Source: Chloroflexota bacterium
GTDB taxonomy: Bacteria; Chloroflexota; Anaerolineae; Anaerolineales; Anaerolineaceae
Assembly (NCBI GenBank): GCA_023406965.1
Contig: JAEXTI010000148.1
Location: forward strand, 1 to 5,872
Length of the DNA stretch: 5,872 bases
Direction of reading: 5' to 3'
Part shown: positions 5,796-5,872 of the stretch, piece after piece
How positions within the stretch are numbered: the first letter of the stretch is position 1
Layout: each line of letters starts with the position of its first letter
The notes under the pieces: model-generated
Told to the model about the DNA's origin: nothing
The model's database searches: none
Seen by the model: only the letters and a program-made list of their open reading frames with translations
Program-made: the position numbers and the translations under genes

Positions 5796-5803
5796 CTACT
5801 CAG
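5792..5803 (+). repeat. Copy 2 of 12-base repeat GTAACTACTCAG, over a stop codon
   Basis: Identical to 1075-1086 and placed in the same way over the TAA of the preceding gene. From here, bases 5796-5813 can form a small hairpin (CTAC with GTAG, plus inner pairs), followed by AAAAGTT. It could be a weak terminator stem, but no T-run follows. Confidence 0.35.
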
Positions 5804-5830
5804 GCCCTGGTAGAAAAGTTCCGAATTTGT

Positions 5831-5872
5831 AGTGTTTTGTGGGGGGGGGGCCCCCCAAAAACCACAAAAAAA
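5831..5872. other. Low-complexity G10-C6 fold-back at the window end, probable artefact
   Basis: TTTTGTGG followed by more G (ten G at 5841-5850) is met by six C and then AAAAACCACAAAAAAA. The right side is nearly the reverse complement of the left (TTTTGTGG against CCACAAAA), with unmatched A and G tracts. Such a homopolymer snap-back at the very end of a sequence is typical of read-end or assembly error. A genuine palindromic repeat that stopped the assembly is also possible. Confidence 0.5.

Overview
The window is a GC-rich stretch of bacterial DNA in which every gene I can support lies on the + strand. Gene content and composition suggest a Chloroflexota (Anaerolineae-like) genome or metagenome contig. 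This is an inference from general resemblance, since no taxonomic marker is present.

Layout: (i) 1-89, the last codons of an unidentified gene. (ii) 107-1078, a short pyruvate-kinase-like protein with no C-terminal regulatory domain and a substituted active-site Thr; a perfect TATAAT ends six bases before its ATG, so its mRNA is probably leaderless. (iii) 1095-1166, a very long hairpin capped by GCGAAGC. (iv) 1173-1210, the promoter of a LacI-family regulator, with a perfect 14-bp CG-centred palindrome between the -35 and -10 elements. (v) 1210-2223, the LacI-family regulator, also probably leaderless, ending in a terminator-like hairpin. (vi) 2306-4065, a two-gene unit with a 4-base overlap: a tandem-CBS protein followed by an ArsB/NhaD-type ion-transporter permease. 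(vii) 4152-5795, a 547-aa protein with an N-terminal cobalamin-binding-like domain and a glutamate-mutase-like barrel. (viii) 5796-5872, a repeat-like tail ending in a poly-G/poly-C fold-back that looks like a contig-end artefact.

How the genes work together: the CBS protein is probably the nucleotide-sensing partner of the transporter, because the two are translationally coupled. The LacI-family protein most likely represses itself through the palindrome; its other targets cannot be read from this window. The pyruvate-kinase-like and cobalamin proteins have no visible pathway partners here.

Most unusual points: the altered pyruvate kinase active site; two probable leaderless promoters; the autoregulatory palindrome; the B12-domain-first mutase-like architecture; and an identical 12-mer covering the stop codons of two unrelated genes.
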